DNA of 64,000 nt, taken from the NCBI GenBank assembly GCA_021397845.1, contig CM038048.1, positions 28,704,727-28,768,726 of the forward strand. Direction: 5' to 3'. The notes beneath the pieces were generated by a model. It was not told where the DNA came from. It was given only the letters and a program-made list of their open reading frames with translations, and did not search any database. This DNA comes from Areca catechu (Eukaryota > Streptophyta > Magnoliopsida > Arecales > Arecaceae). Shown here piece after piece: positions 11,401-23,649 of the stretch; the first letter of the stretch is position 1; each line of letters opens with the position of its first letter. Both the position numbers and the translations under genes were made by a program.

Positions 11401-12199
11401 ATCTCACAGGATCCTCAAATCCCATAGCACTTACTAATAGCTCAGCATATGCATCATATACAAGTAGAAACTAATATTTAAAAAATCATCTAAATCCAAT
11501 TGATTTTTAAAATAAATGGATTAGTGATTTCATACTAAATAGAAATCAAATTTCTATCTCAAAAATTAATAGTCTCTTAGAGCAGCTAGCATACCTTTCA
11601 AAGGTGTGTCATATTCATTCTTTAAAGATTCCAAGTATAGAGATAATTCCTATGATCATTGACCTTGAAGTGAAAATAACTTTCTATTTTCAATGGCCAT
11701 CTACTTAGAAGATCTTGATATCTTGCTTCTTCATAGACCCCTTCTTCCAATTAGACTTTCTTTTAGAGAAAGTCTACTCCGCATCGTGAAGCATGTCCCT
11801 TGAATCTTTCAAGGTCCCTATAATAGTCACTAATTTATTGACTTAATTATCTTAATCTTATTCAAATAATAGTTGTCAATAAACTATTTATATAAATTAG
11901 ACAAAGATAGTTGGATCAAATCCATTTGCAATCCTTATATGCATCAACATGCACAAGCTTTTCAAGCTCCTAATCCTTAATCATTGTCAAGCAATGATCA
12001 TAGATCGATTATACTTAGGTCAGCCTAGATGGCTTGGTAATATAGGATGGTTCTAGTCTATTATATTACTCAACCTATTTAATCAATTTTTTTAAAGTTG
12101 AGCTAGATATTATAATAGATTAGGTTATTCAATTGATCTAAAAATTAAGAGGAATAGAAGCTAATTTTTTTAATTCAAGAGAGTAAAGATTTAAGTTAG
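11401..12199. other. Unassigned AT-rich stretch inside copia C
   Basis: Lies where the pre-integrase, protease and gag regions of copia C should be. I see no motif strong enough to call and no open frame of note. Confidence 0.4.
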
Positions 12200-12466
12200 A
12201 TGATTGAATTTAATTTTAAATTTATTCTAGAGAATTTAAGCAACAAATTAGGCTTCCACTATTTTCATGGAGCTCTCACACTCAATGGAGATGAAAAAAT
12301 CTCTACGCAACTAGGGTCCCAAGTGGGTATTGCGGTCCCACCAATATGTGATACCTTACCATGCCCAGTTATTGGTAACACATATACTGATGAGTGGACA
12401 ACTCTTATCCAATGCTTCTCAAGCTGTTGTAGTGACTCGATCTCTAAGTCATGTGGGCTCACCTAA
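12200..12466 (-). pseudogene. Copia protease/pre-integrase-like fragment, left part
   Basis: A minus-strand frame (12265-12462) contains Y-V-L-P-I-T-G-H-G-K-V-S-H-I-G-G, resembling the V-x-L-P-N-G-x-x-V-x-H-I-G segment after the protease of copia polyproteins. It is cut by chromovirus D after the target sequence CCTAA and resumes at 18771. It could belong to copia C or to another copia fragment. Confidence 0.4.
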
Positions 12467-13884
12467 TGATGCGGGACTACTTATGCATGCAAACTATTTT
12501 TTTATTATTTATGGGTGGTTGAGATTATTTATCCCAAAGTTAGAGCCAAAGTTCTAAGTAGGGGATCCTATAGAAAATCTAGAAGATCATGCATGCAGAA
12601 ATAGATTCTAAAGTGAAAGAAATAGGACTGCCGAGGCTAAGAAGCCCCGGTAGGGCTAGCTCTTCTACAATACCATAACTTGTGAGTCAAGGGGGTGTAC
12701 CTGGCAGTGATTTGAAGATGAATCTATGAAGGGATCACTCTATGCTCTCGGATGCGCCCTGGAAGATCAAGCTGAAGATCCTGCGGATCCGTGGCTTTCT
12801 ATCTGCTAACCCGAAAGCTGGTCGGATGGAATCCTGAATTCATGGACTTTGAGGGACCTGCAAAGCGTTAAAGGGATGTTAGGAAACAATGAAGAGACAA
12901 GGTAGATGGCTGGAGGAAGAGAGGGAAGAAGAGGGCTGGATGTGGGCGACCAAGTGGTGGAGGCATCCAAGGTTGAAGCAGTGCTAGTCGGCTAGGGTTT
13001 CGTTGAGGACTAGGAGGCAGGGCATAGAAGTCTTAGGGTAGCGATGGATCTCACACCCACTCCCTCAAGAGGACAAAGTACATAGCAATGTTGGACAAAG
13101 CACACAGCAATGTTGAAGAAACTCAAGAAAATTTCATTAATTCCATTCCTCCAAATACATGAGAGGGGGCCTCTTATATAGGCTTACAAGACTTGGGCCC
13201 TAAGTAAGGGCATATAAGTAACTTTTTTTGTGCCCTTCTCCCTCACAAACCCTACCTAGAAAACATGGAAACTCTTCTCCCAATTAGGCTCACAATATCT
13301 CTCACTCTCCTTGTTATGGACGGCCAAGGGGGTGACCCTAAGGTGGCCGACCACATGGTGGTGACCATAAGGACGAGGCACCGAATTAGGGTTAGGGCTT
13401 CATGCTTCTGGGTTTTCTTCAGTTGTCCTTCTTTCAGGTAAGTGTTGTAGACATTTGATTCACCAGGGTCTTCAAGGGTGGCTCCATGACTCCTTCCATG
13501 CTTTTCAAGTGGTACAATTATGTGGGTGACTGGATTCCATGTAGTGGTTGGAGTGTCATGCTGGCTGGATCTATAAGTGACTTGAGTCTTCTTCTTACAA
13601 CATTGGACTGGACTCAATACAAGACTTACAGGACTTATAAGACTCAAAGTAACAAAATTTATAATAAGCATCCCAAAACTTGACTCAATACTCTAATGGT
13701 ATGATTGACTTTAAATATAGGACTCAAATATTGAAAGGCCCAAAACAAGGACTCAGGGACCAAAGTAGGGACTCAAGTGGTCTAAGCCCTTATTACTGGA
13801 CTCAAACATTGAAAACACTACTCAGATAACCACAGAGGGTTGAAAAGCCTCTGCTTTAGTCTGGTGCCTCAAGTATCCATACCA
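12467..13884 (-). repeat. 3' LTR of chromovirus D
   Basis: 1,418 bp; matches 17349-18765 along its whole length, about nine bases in ten by eye. It carries a minus-strand TATA (CTATATAAG, near 13178-13187), a predicted 3' splice site (AG complement at 12858-12859, CTAAC at 12878-12882), and many GGACTCAA motifs at 13600-13820 in U3. Confidence 0.92.
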
Positions 13885-13889
13885 ATTAT

Positions 13890-14420
13890 GCTGGGGTGGG
13901 AGGAACTCGACCCTGTCAAGTATGGATCGCTCTGGCTCTGGTATCGCTCAAGGAGGTCTAGGTCGAGGTGCTGCAAGTCCTCTCGAGTAATCCATGAATC
14001 ATCGAATTCTGGTCGACCTTGCCATCAAACCAGGTAGCGTTGATAGCCGTGGCCCTATGTCATGATAGCTTGATCGTCCAGGATATGCTCGATCCGTTCT
14101 CCTCTCTCAAGCCAATTTATAGGTGGACACTCTAGATTAGGTTCACTCTCAAAGGATGGGGTAGGTCCAAAGGCCTCACTAGGAATCATTGCCAGTTCCC
14201 TATACTCAACCAAGTTTGTGATATTGATGGTAGAGATAATTCCAAAATTCGGGGGCAGATCTAGTACATAGGCATTGGGTCCGACCTTCTCTATCACTCT
14301 AAAGGGTCTAGCTCCATGAGCATGAAGCTTCTTAACAGTCCCTGGTGGGAACCATTCATGCCTAAGCCTAATCATAATAGAATCCCTTACATCAAACTCT
14401 TTGGCTCTCTTTCAGGAATT
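13890..14420 (-). pseudogene. Integrase C-terminus and chromodomain, chromovirus D
   Basis: Minus strand 14055-14375 is open (106 codons): R-H-E-W-F-P-P-G-T at the start, then A-R-P-F-R-V-I-E-K-V-G-P-N-A-Y (GPY/F module) and L-V-E-Y-R-E. It continues into I-E-H-I-L-D-D-Q-A, the start of a chromodomain. 13900-14055 completes the chromodomain (Y-Q-R-Y-L-V-x-W-Q-G-R-P, D-D-S-W-I-T-R-E-D-L) after one stop near 14052. The aromatic residues of the chromodomain cage are largely kept. Confidence 0.85.
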
Positions 14421-14567
14421 AGCCAGTTTCTTATATGTTTCAAAATTAGTGCTTAATGTAGATCTCAAACATGATGCACCTGTGACTCATACTGACACCT
14501 AACAAAGTGCAGACTCAACTATGTATTCATTTTGAGAGGAATTTTATTGGACTCTTTGGGCCTAAAC

Positions 14568-14880
14568 CTAACAAACTATAGACTCTCTAGGTTTGACCCT
14601 AGTTTGGCATGCACATGAAAATTTACAATGGACTCCTAGCAAATGGCATAAGGTCTTCCAAAAATAAGTCGCAAACCTAACATACTCAAAGAACTGGTGT
14701 AACCGAATGACCTCAACAAAGTGTAATTGGAAAGTTTGGAAAACATTGGCAGCCTTAGGGTATGGCAGGAAATAAGAATCGGAGTCTTGGGACAATCCAT
14801 TGGAAGCATGAAATAGACCTTGGTTACTAGGGATGACCTTAAGATTTGAACATCGATTTATGGGTGACATAAGGTCCACT
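14568..14880 (-). pseudogene. Integrase core remnant, chromovirus D
   Basis: Open minus-strand frame of 103 codons, distantly collinear with the G integrase core: V-I-R-L-H, then T-Y-F-W-K-T-L-C-H-L-L-G. The S-D-R-D and D-G-Q-T-E motifs that carry catalytic Asp and Glu are lost, so it is inactive. It joins directly to the gag linker, so the deletion removed PR, RT, RNase H and part of the integrase. Confidence 0.65.
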
Positions 14881-15259
14881 TGAAGGATGGAGATTTAGGT
14901 CATTACAAGTGTAGGGTATTTAAGAAAGGATGACTTAGTCAGTTTAATGAAAAGGTCATCGACTGGGGTTAAAGGAGTAAACTCTTTATGAGAATAGTGA
15001 ATGAGATCTCGGGCTGGGGCTAAAGGAGTGGGCTCTTCCTGAGGGTATTGACTTATAGGAACCAAGTCCTCACTAATTTTTTGTTGTTCTCATACTTTAG
15101 GACTAGGCTCTACAATTTTTCTTCTCCTAGGGTTTTCTTAGGTAAGGTACTAGAGTTATCCTCCTTAAAGTCTTCTCCTTCGTATTCATCTACTAAACTC
15201 ATGTCAGCCTCATACACTTCTACACTAGGTTCTGATTTGTCCTCTTCTAGCTCTCCTAT

Positions 15260-16375
15260 GTGTAAGGCTTTGGCTAGACATTGGCTAGCATAGTGTCCTG
15301 GTTTGTGGCATTTAAAGCATGTGGTGTTGGGACTTCTCTGAACCTTTAGTGACTTGCACTTATCCTTCCCTAGCTCCTCAACCTGGGAATACCTTAAGTC
15401 TTCAATTTTAGTGCAATCAATTTAAACTTCAAGGTTCTCACTCCTATCATTCATATGAACTAATGGGGCATGAGGAGTTGATTGGTCTAAAAGAAGTCGA
15501 CTAGGGTTGGGTTTGGGTTTAGGGGTACTAATCCTGCTGGTCTCAACTTGATAGTTCATGGATTCCCTCTGACATGACTCGAATTCCATAGCAAGCCGAT
15601 AGGCATCCTCTAGGTCCTGAATTTGCCATTGAAACAGTTCCCACTGGATGTCCCAACATTGGCCATCTTGAAATCTAGCTATGATCTTAGACTCAGGTTC
15701 AATTGCATTGCATCTCCTAATAAACTCATTAAATTGGTCAATGTATTCAAACACAGTTTTATTAGCCTGTCTTAATTTATATCATTAGTCTAAAAGTTTG
15801 TGCTCATAAAATCTACCTAGGTACTTTTCTCTCAATCTACTTCTCATGGATCTCCAAGTAAGTATTTCATCTCTTCTTTGATAACATTCATCTTTAATAA
15901 CTTTCTAGTGCCACTTAGCATGTCAGGTTAACCTACGTGTGGCCAATCTAACTTTTCCTAACTCCGACATCTTAGTGTACTCAAAATACTGATCCATTCT
16001 CTCCTCCCAATCAATATACACCTTAGGATCTAGGCTTCCATCAAAAGTGGGTGCATAAGGTTGGGTGCTCCTAATGGGTCTTTCCTCTGAGTGAACCAAG
16101 TATGGATATGGACATCTAGGGTTAGACTCAGGGGCAAGATCATGATAATGGTCTCTTAGATCAAGGGAATTGGGCCTAGATGATTTATGTTTAGCATGGG
16201 CCATATGGGCTTCTATCCTTGTTTCCACCTGGTTGAACCTCTAGTTCATCTGGGTAAATGATTGGGCCATTTGATCAGTGAGGGCTATAATCTAGGCTTC
16301 AAGATTTGAATTTTCCATGGGTTCAGTTGACGGTGGGAGTGGTGGATGATATGCAACTCCTGACCTAGTGCACAT
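15260..16375 (-). pseudogene. Chromovirus D gag
   Basis: The start is placed at 16375 (complement), where M-C-T-R-S-G-x-x-Y-H-P-P matches the G gag start. A coiled coil follows (a stop near 16290), then the capsid: 15923-16228 holds the Y-A-P-T-F-D-G and W-E-E-R-M-D-Q-Y-F-E motifs, and 15422-15754 holds Y-I-D-Q-F-N-E-F and the L-E-D-A-Y-R-L-A-M-E-F-E block. A stop-bearing gap lies at 15755-15922. The zinc knuckle at 15278-15319 is intact (C-F-K-C-H-K-P-G-H-Y-A-S-Q-C). An acidic linker extends left to about 15050. Confidence 0.8.
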
Positions 16376-17334
16376 GCAAGACTCAAGGACATTCGACTAC
16401 GGTTTCCTAGACCTAGAGCCCAAGCAGAATGAGTCGACTCAACTTACACACAACATAACCCCTAGTCCTTCCACTGGCCAGGTAAGTGGTGGGATGGTGA
16501 GAGGCCCCCCTACTTTCACAGGGACCATATTAAAAAACCACCAATCTACTTAGGGAATTTGCTTCTAACCCCTAGCCTAGAAAATAGCTTCCAGTAATAG
16601 GAGAGGTATTGGGTGCACTAATCTTCCCACAAAGGTTAGACCCGACCTGTTGGTGTCCCTAGCTCACAAGAGCAAAGCAAATTAGGTTCAAATGCTAGGA
16701 TTATTGTTTTGGGCTAAGGAGAGGTAATCAACTCCTCCCCTTATCTGACATATTGAGAGTGCCCTTATAGTGATTTATGCAAATGATGGCAAGCAAATGA
16801 AAATGCAATTAGGGTTTCTAAGTTTTTTTGTATTTTTAGTGGAAATATAATATGCAAGAAATTATCTAATATGCAGGACATATACAGAAAAATAAAATAT
16901 GCAGAGATTATGCAATCAAAACCCTAAGCATGCTGAAATTAGACTTGCTGAAATTTTAGGGCAGAACTGTTCTCGGGTAGTAATCAGATGTGCAAAAATT
17001 TTATAGATTGAAATAAATTATAAGAAAATTATTATAAATAGTATCAAATATGAGAAATCCAAAAAAACAAGAATTAGAATTTTCTAATCTACATAGATAT
17101 AGAAATAATTAAATAAATAGGCCATATACTAGGATGGATGTGATGCAGAAAAATTAATACCTATCTCTTTATTTTCTTCTTCAAGGGTCAATCACAGCGG
17201 CACCCCTACACACCATAGGAGATCTAATCGAATAGGATGAGAGGGTCTTGCAGACCTACTTCTCTCCTATGACCAGACGGTAATGGTGAAGTACCCAATC
17301 CGAGTACTTAGAGAGAAAATAAGCCCTAAAAGAT
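16376..17334 (-). other. Untranslated leader of chromovirus D
   Basis: Non-coding, AT-rich, with the shared CTGGCCAGGTAAGTGG block (16475-16490) near gag. No gene is seen. Confidence 0.7.
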
Positions 17335-17346
17335 GCTGTGATACCA
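17335..17346 (-). other. Primer-binding site, chromovirus D
   Basis: Minus strand TGGTATCACAGC, one mismatch from the tRNA-iMet complement, two bases from the right LTR. Confidence 0.88.
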
Positions 17347-17348
17347 AA

Positions 17349-18765
17349 TGATGTGAGACTACTTATGCATGCAAACTATTTTTGTATTATTTAGGGGTGA
17401 GTTGAGATTATTGATCCCAAATTTAGAGCCAAAGTTCTAAGTAGGGAATCCTATAAAATCTAGAAGATCATGCACATAGAAAAAGATCATAAAGTGAAAG
17501 AAAAAGGACCGTCGAGGCTAAGAAGCCCCGGTAGGGCTAGCGCTCCTATAATACCATAACTTGTGAGTCAAGGGGGTGTACCTAGTAGTGATTTGAAGAT
17601 GAATCCATGAAGGGATCGCTCTACACTACCAGATGCACCGTGGAAGATCAAGCCGAAGACCCCGCGGATCCGTGACTTTCTATCCGCTGACCCGAAAGCT
17701 GGTCGGATGGAATCTTGAATTCATGGACTCTAAGGGACCTGCAAAGCATCAAAGGGATGTTAGAAAATAATAAAGAGACAAGGTAGATGGCTGAAGGAAG
17801 AGAGGCAAGAAGAGGGTTAGATGTGGGCAGCCAAGTGGAGGAGGCGTCCAAGGTTGAAGCGGTGTTGGTCGGCTAGGATTTCGTTGAGGACTACAAGACA
17901 GGGCGTAGAAGGCTTGGGGTAGCGATGGGTCTCACACCCACTCCCTCAAGAGGACAAAGCACACCACAATGTTGGACAAAGCACACACCAATGTTGAAGA
18001 AACTCAAGAAAATTTTATTAATTCCATTCCTCCAAATACATGAGAGGGGGCCTCTTATATAGGCTTACAAGACTTAGGCCCTAAGTAAGGGCATCCAAGT
18101 AACTTTCTTCGTGTCCTTCTCCCTCACAAACCCCACCTAGAACACATGGAAACTCCTCTCCCAATTAGGCTCACAATCTCTCTCACTCTCCTTGTTATGG
18201 TGGGCCAAAGGGGTGACCCTAAGGTGGCTGACCACATGGTGGTGACCATAAGGTTGGGGCACCGAATTAAGGTTAGGGCTTCATGCTTCCGGGTTTTCTT
18301 CGTTTGTCCTTCTTCCTGGTAAATGTTGTAGATATTTGATTCACTAGGGTCTTCAAGGGTGGCTCCATGACTCCTTCCATGCTTTCCAAGTGGCACAATT
18401 GTATGGTTGACTGGATTCCATGCAGTGGTTGGAGTGTCATGCTGGCTGGATCCATTAGTGACTTGAGTCTTCTTCTTACAACATTGGACTGGACTCAATA
18501 CAAGACTTACAAGACTCATAAGAGTCAAAGTGGCAAAACTTATAATGAGCATCCCAAAACTTGACTCAATACCCTAATAGTATGAGTGACTCTAAATACA
18601 GGACTCAAATGTTGGAAGGCCCAAAACAAGGACTCAAAAGCCAAAGTAGGGACTCAAGTGGGCTAAGCCCTTATTACTGGAATCAAACACTGAAAACACT
18701 ACTCAGATAACCACAGAGGGTTGAGAAGCCTCTGCCTTAGTCTGGTGCCTTTGGTGTATGGACCA
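17349..18765 (-). repeat. 5' LTR of chromovirus D
   Basis: 1,417 bp, partner of 12467-13884. Its right end is fixed by the CCTAA target duplication. It has the same TATA (near 18053-18062) and splice-site-like motif (AG complement 17739-17740, CTAAC 17759-17763). Confidence 0.92.
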
Positions 18766-18770
18766 CCTAA

Positions 18771-18958
18771 TAATTATTACCTATACTTCATAGTTAAATC
18801 AGATCGACCATTCATGAGAATATAAAGCCATCATTGGGTTCCTCACTATGTTCAGTTATTGGGCCCAACCCCATCTTCACCTTGCAACATCTCATGTTAA
18901 TAGAGTAGTTATGTCCCTCCTGATGCAACAAACCATTGTATCTAGCCAAGAACAATCA
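18771..18958 (-). pseudogene. Copia-like fragment, right part
   Basis: Continuation of 12200-12466 beyond chromovirus D. No clear motif; several stops. It ends where the left LTR of chromovirus G begins. Confidence 0.35.
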
Positions 18959-19476
18959 TGGTGCGGGATGGTGATGGAAAATTTCACATAAAGAGATTGA
19001 GTAATTAAAGTTAAGCAATAACCCTAAATATAATAGCAAGATTCAGCCATAAAGGAGTGATTAAGTGTACTAAAAATGACTAATAAAGAGCTAGTTGGTA
19101 TCCCGCAGTGCAAATCACATCCAAGTAAAGAAAATGGACCTTCTTGATTGAGAAATCATCTGATTAGGACAAAACTCTATTCAATATTTCAGACCTTAGA
19201 GGGAAGGAAGGGATTTTGTACCAACAATGAACTCAAGAATTCATTTTAATGGGATCACTCTTTAACACTCGAAGAATGATGATTGGATGAAAAGGCTATC
19301 TCTTCCTTGAATATAGAAACATCTTGCTACTGGTTTAGAGGCAAAGAGGACACCATCCTTGACTAGAAGCAATTGAGGGATCCTGCAAAACAAAGAACAT
19401 TAGTGGGCGTGGAAGGGTTGGGAACAAACAAAGCAAGAACAATAAAGATATGAAAGGGAAGGAAAAGGCTTGATGG

Positions 19477-20776
19477 TGTAGGCTCAGGTAGGCAACCCAA
19501 GAGGAGGGGTGAATTGGGTTTTATAAAATTTTTGTACTGTTTGCAAAGTGTGAACTAAAGCAAGTATGTGCTAATGCAATTCAAGTGCTTGTGTATTTCA
19601 AATAAATGTAGCGAAAATAAAGAAAAAAAAGCACAAGGAGAACAATCACACAAACACAAAGATTTATAGTAGTTCGGTGCCAACCAAGCACCTACATCCA
19701 CTCCCCAAGCCACCCTTGGGAATTCCACTAAGTTTGGTTTTATAACTTAGGCTCACCAACAACCTTTATAACTTGTTTTGTCTTGGGCTCACAAGTCAAA
19801 CCCTAGTTGGTTTCAAGGCTCACCAACACTCACCCTTGATTTTACGGGATAACCAAGAACCTAAACAACTTATTTTGGCTTCGGGCTCACAAGTAAAACC
19901 CTAGTTGGTTTCAAGGCTCACCAACAACCACTTTGGTTTTCAAAGGCTTACCAAAAATCTCTTTGGTTTTCCAAGACTCACCAAAAACCTTAAGTAAAAC
20001 AATGTAAGAGCAAGTGTAAATGAATACAATAAAAGCTTTCTAAAATAAAGCAAATATCTCTTTGAAGCCCTTGAATGTTGATGAAGATCTTGTCTTCAAG
20101 TTGATGAAGCCTTTGATTGATGCTTGTAGATGTAGACTTTGAATGTTCTCTTTGAAACTTGGAAGCTTGAAGGCATTGAATCACTCAACTCTTGAATCCT
20201 TGAAGAATATTCAAAAAACTCACTAAAGGATTACTTTCCCATTTGATTTTTGATGTTTATATAGCTCTCCAAACCATAGATGACCGTTTATGATCGTTGG
20301 GGATGAAGATATGGCTGTTTGAAGCAAGTTGGAGAAGTTCTGGAGCTTTTGAAAACTAGCCGTTACAGTCAAGTGTCGACACTTGACCTCCAAGTGTCGA
20401 CACTTAGTTTCCAGGTATCGACACCTGGGAACAGGTGTCGACACTTGGTTCTGCAAGTGTCAGCACTTGGTTCTGCAAGTGTCAGCACTTGGTTATGCAA
20501 GTGTCAATACTTGATCCTTAGGTGTCGACACTTGGTTGAGCCAATACTGAAACTTCTTCAAAATTAAACTTTAAGTCCTTCCAAGTCTTCCTTATATTCC
20601 AAAGTCCTTATAACTTGATTTTTCATTAATTTAAAGACTTTTTCAACTGAAATACAAGCATTTCTTCATTCAACATGGATGAGTACTAAGATCTGAAAAA
20701 TGCACTTAAAATATAATTTGTACTCATATATACTTAAACATTTTGTCAATCATCAAAATCAAGACCAGAGTCAACA
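19477..20776 (-). repeat. 3' LTR of the gag-only element
   Basis: 1,300 bp, TG...CA ends. Contains an array of eight palindromic units at 20370-20535 and a run of CTCACCAA-type repeats at 19740-19985 (GGTTTTCAAGGCTCACCAA units). Confidence 0.92.
20370..20535. repeat. Palindrome array, eight units (left LTR)
   Basis: Eight units spaced about 21-24 bp, built on the perfect 16-bp palindrome CAAGTGTCGACACTTG and variants (GTCAGCAC, GTCAATAC, GGTATCGACACC). The right LTR has six. Confidence 0.92.
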
Positions 20777-22280
20777 ATCTCTCCATTTTTGATGATGACA
20801 AAATCTTTAAGTATATGAATAGGGTAAGCTTAAAAGATTAACAATAGTATAAACATATAAGCTCAAAATAATAAGCACCAAGCTCCCCCTCAAAATATGA
20901 TCCAAAAAAAATCTTCAAAAATATTTTTCAAAATATGCAAAATTTTCAATTTTTTAAAATTTCTTCTTCTTACTAATTATTCCCTTTAGATAAAAATATT
21001 TTACATTCTTCTCCCCCTTTTGCACTTTCTTTCATTTCTCAAATGATTTTTCATGTTTATCCAATCTTCCCCTTTTCATACTTAATCATTTTTCTCCCCT
21101 TTTTTGACATCATGAAAAAGGATGAAAGGCAATACAAAGTGGGAATGAAGTCAGAAAGAATAGCAAGTAGGTCATCAAAATCAATGCATGAAATCAAATA
21201 ATTATGATATCAATTGAATATGATACAAATTGAACATGATACCAATTGAAATATGATACCATTTGAATGTAACTTCCCTCAAAAAATTAGATTTGAAAAC
21301 AAGGAAAAGGAGTATAAGAACAATATAAGTACAGCATGATATCAAGCAAGATATTCAAAGCATCAAATATGATAACAAATCTTTAAATGCTCCCTCTGAA
21401 TGTTATTTCCCCTTAAAAATATGCATTCATTTGAGGAATAAGAACATGAAAGCACATGCAATATAATACCAAACAATTTTAAGATATGAACATAAATTCT
21501 AAGTCTAAAATCAAGGATTTGAAATTTTCAAGATATTCATGATTTTCAAAATACAACGCATTTATATCGCTTAAAAACTTTCAGTATGATTTCAAATTCA
21601 TTTAAAATGATTTGATATCCATATAAATGCTAGAAGTAATATGATATCAAGTCTAGCTACTAGAGCAAGGGTTTATCAATATGCTTACCTTCTTCTCAAA
21701 AGTAACCCTTAACTACTAGTTCCAAATCATTTCTTGATTATGCATAGATACCAGAAATAAAAACATATAAATCACAGCATTTCACTTGAAATAATTTAGA
21801 AATTATATTAATTAAAATCAAGTGAAGATCTAATAATCACAAGTTTGACCATGAGAGTTTGAAATCCATCAACATCAAAATGGTCATAATCACAACAAAT
21901 GATTATTAGTCTAAGCTTGATTCTAATCAATCAATTAAAACATTTTTCAAATCAATCTGCATCTTTAAAAATATTTTTCATGAAATACATTAATCAAAAT
22001 CAAGTGAAGGTCATACAATCATAAGTTTAATCATGATAGCATGAAATTCATCAACACCAAAAAGTTCATAATCATAACCAATGATTATAAGTCTAAACTT
22101 GATTTTAATTAAACATTTAAAAATAATTTTTCAAATTAATTGATGCAATAAAAATTTAACTACATTTTCAATTATGGAAGGAAATGTTTAGAATTTACCA
22201 ATATGTATTGTCCTTCCTTTTACCATTTAGTTCAAAATGTAGCTTGTCCACTTCTTTAAATTGTCTTGTACAACTTCTTT
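20777..22280 (-). other. Non-coding 3' internal region of the gag-only element
   Basis: Very AT-rich. It holds several C-rich pyrimidine tracts on the plus strand (20880-20890, 21020-21030, 21065-21100), that is, polypurine tracts on the element's strand, and repeated GAAATATGATACCAATTGAA-like and AATCAAGTGAAG-like blocks (21205-21260; 21820-21830 and 22000-22015). No coding signal. Confidence 0.6.
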
Positions 22281-23593
22281 TCAAGAACTTCCTTTCTTCA
22301 TGTTGGGTTGCAAGACATTCCTGCAAAACAAATTAAGTGGATATTTTGGTACCCAAACTTTCTTGGATCTTTTATGATTAGTAATTATGGTTCCTTTTGG
22401 AACCCAAACTTTTCTTAATCTAGAAGGATAAGCATTAAAACCATATTTATAAGATAAATTGAAAGAAGCAGGAATAGAGAAATTCTTCAAAAGTTTTTTC
22501 TTCTTTTCCTCAACCAAAATATTTTTCTTATTCAAAACTTTATCACATAAATCTTTCAAAACAATATTTTCTTTTTCTAAAAATTCTTTTTCTTTAGAAA
22601 AATTATTCTTTTCATTTTTTAAAATATCAATCTTGGCATTTAAATCACCATTTTTATTTGCAAGATTGGTGTTGTCAAGAGAAAATGAATCTACATGCCT
22701 ATTTAATTTCGTGTGCTCAATTTTTAGCAATCTATATTCATGCACAAGATCATTAGATGCGTCATGTGGTTCATCAAAGGTAAAATTATAATCATTTTCA
22801 GTACATACCTTTTTCTCATTTGTCATGAAACAAAGATGGGCAACTTCATCATCCGTACTTGAATCTTCGCTATCGCTCCAAGTTGCCATCATTGCCTTGA
22901 ATTTCTTTCTGGCTTTGAAAGCCATTATTTTCTTTTCTGTATCAGCTTCCACTATCCTTTGCCATAAGTTCAACTCATAGGTCATGAGTGAACCGATAAG
23001 CGACTCCAAAGGTAAGGTTTCTACATCTTTAGCTTCTTGGATCGCCGTCATCTTTGGATCCCATGATTTTGGCAAGGATCTAAGAATTTTGTTCACCAAA
23101 TCAGCATTAGTATAGATTTTGCCAAGACTTTTTAATTCATTAATAATAGTCATAAATCTTGAAAACATATCAGATATAGATTCATAATGCATCATTTCAA
23201 AAATTTCAAAAGAATGTACAAGCAAATTAATTTTAGTGTTCTTCACTTGAAGAGTACCCTCATGAGTAACTTCAAGTGTGTCCCATATTTCCTTCATCGA
23301 TGTGCATATAGAAATTCTATTAAATTCATTTAAGTCAAATGCACAATAAAGCAAGTTCATTGCTTTAGCATTGAGTTCAATTTGTTTAGCGTCATATTCA
23401 TTCCAATCATTTCGAGCTTTGGAATGAAAATGCCATTAACCAAAATGGAAGGAATATGAGGACCACTAACAATGATTTTCTAAAGATGATAACTAATAGA
23501 TTGAATATGGATACGCATGCGAGTTTTCCAAAATGTGTAATTTATGCCATTGAGAAATGGTGGTCTAACACTAATACCTACAAGGGTTGCCAT
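22281..23593 (-). pseudogene. Copia gag (DUF4219/UBN2 type) of the gag-only element
   Basis: The gag start is placed at 23593 on the minus strand, where M-A-T-L-V-G begins a DUF4219-like segment with P-P-F-L-N-G-I-N-Y-T-F-W-K. One stop and one frameshift interrupt 23360-23500. From 23360 to 22281 the frame is open for 359 codons: a UBN2 domain (L-E-V-T-H-E-G-T, S-F-E-I-F, F-x-x-I-I-N-E-L-K-S-L-G, L-R-S-L-P-K-S-W-D-P-K), a coiled coil (residues about 210-290), and a basic tail with two K-V-W-V-P-K motifs. No zinc knuckle is visible before the stop. Gag proteins assemble particles; supplied in trans, pol of another copia would be needed. Confidence 0.85.
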
Positions 23594-23635
23594 GAACTTT
23601 AGCTCAAAATTGTTAGATTTTCAAATAGAGCACCT

Positions 23636-23647
23636 GCTCTGATACCA
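23636..23647 (-). other. Primer-binding site of the gag-only element
   Basis: Minus strand TGGTATCAGAGC, a perfect tRNA-iMet complement, two bases from the right LTR. Confidence 0.95.
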
Positions 23648-23649
23648 AT

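Larger units (their letters stand above)
12467..18765 (-). mobile_element. Ty3/gypsy chromovirus D, both ends intact, pol-deleted
   Basis: 6,299 bp with two LTRs (12467-13884 and 17349-18765) flanked by a perfect 5-bp target duplication CCTAA (12462-12466 and 18766-18770). Minus orientation: the primer-binding site (17335-17346) abuts the right LTR and the polypurine tract (near 13885-13905) abuts the left LTR. Internal order on the minus strand is leader, gag, zinc knuckle, acidic linker, integrase core remnant, integrase tail, chromodomain. Protease, RT and RNase H are missing, so movement must have depended on a partner. It split a copia fragment. Confidence 0.92.

Noticed and set aside
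12200..12466. 88-codon plus-strand frame
   Set aside because: Shadow of the minus-strand copia-like frame with the H-I-G-G segment.
13252..13671. 139-codon minus-strand frame, repeated at 18124-18552
   Set aside because: Lies in the chromovirus D LTRs on both sides; LTR sequence upstream of the TATA box, no domain.
22459..22791. 110-codon Phe/Ser-rich plus-strand frame
   Set aside because: Opposite-strand reading of the coiled-coil part of the gag at 22281-23593.
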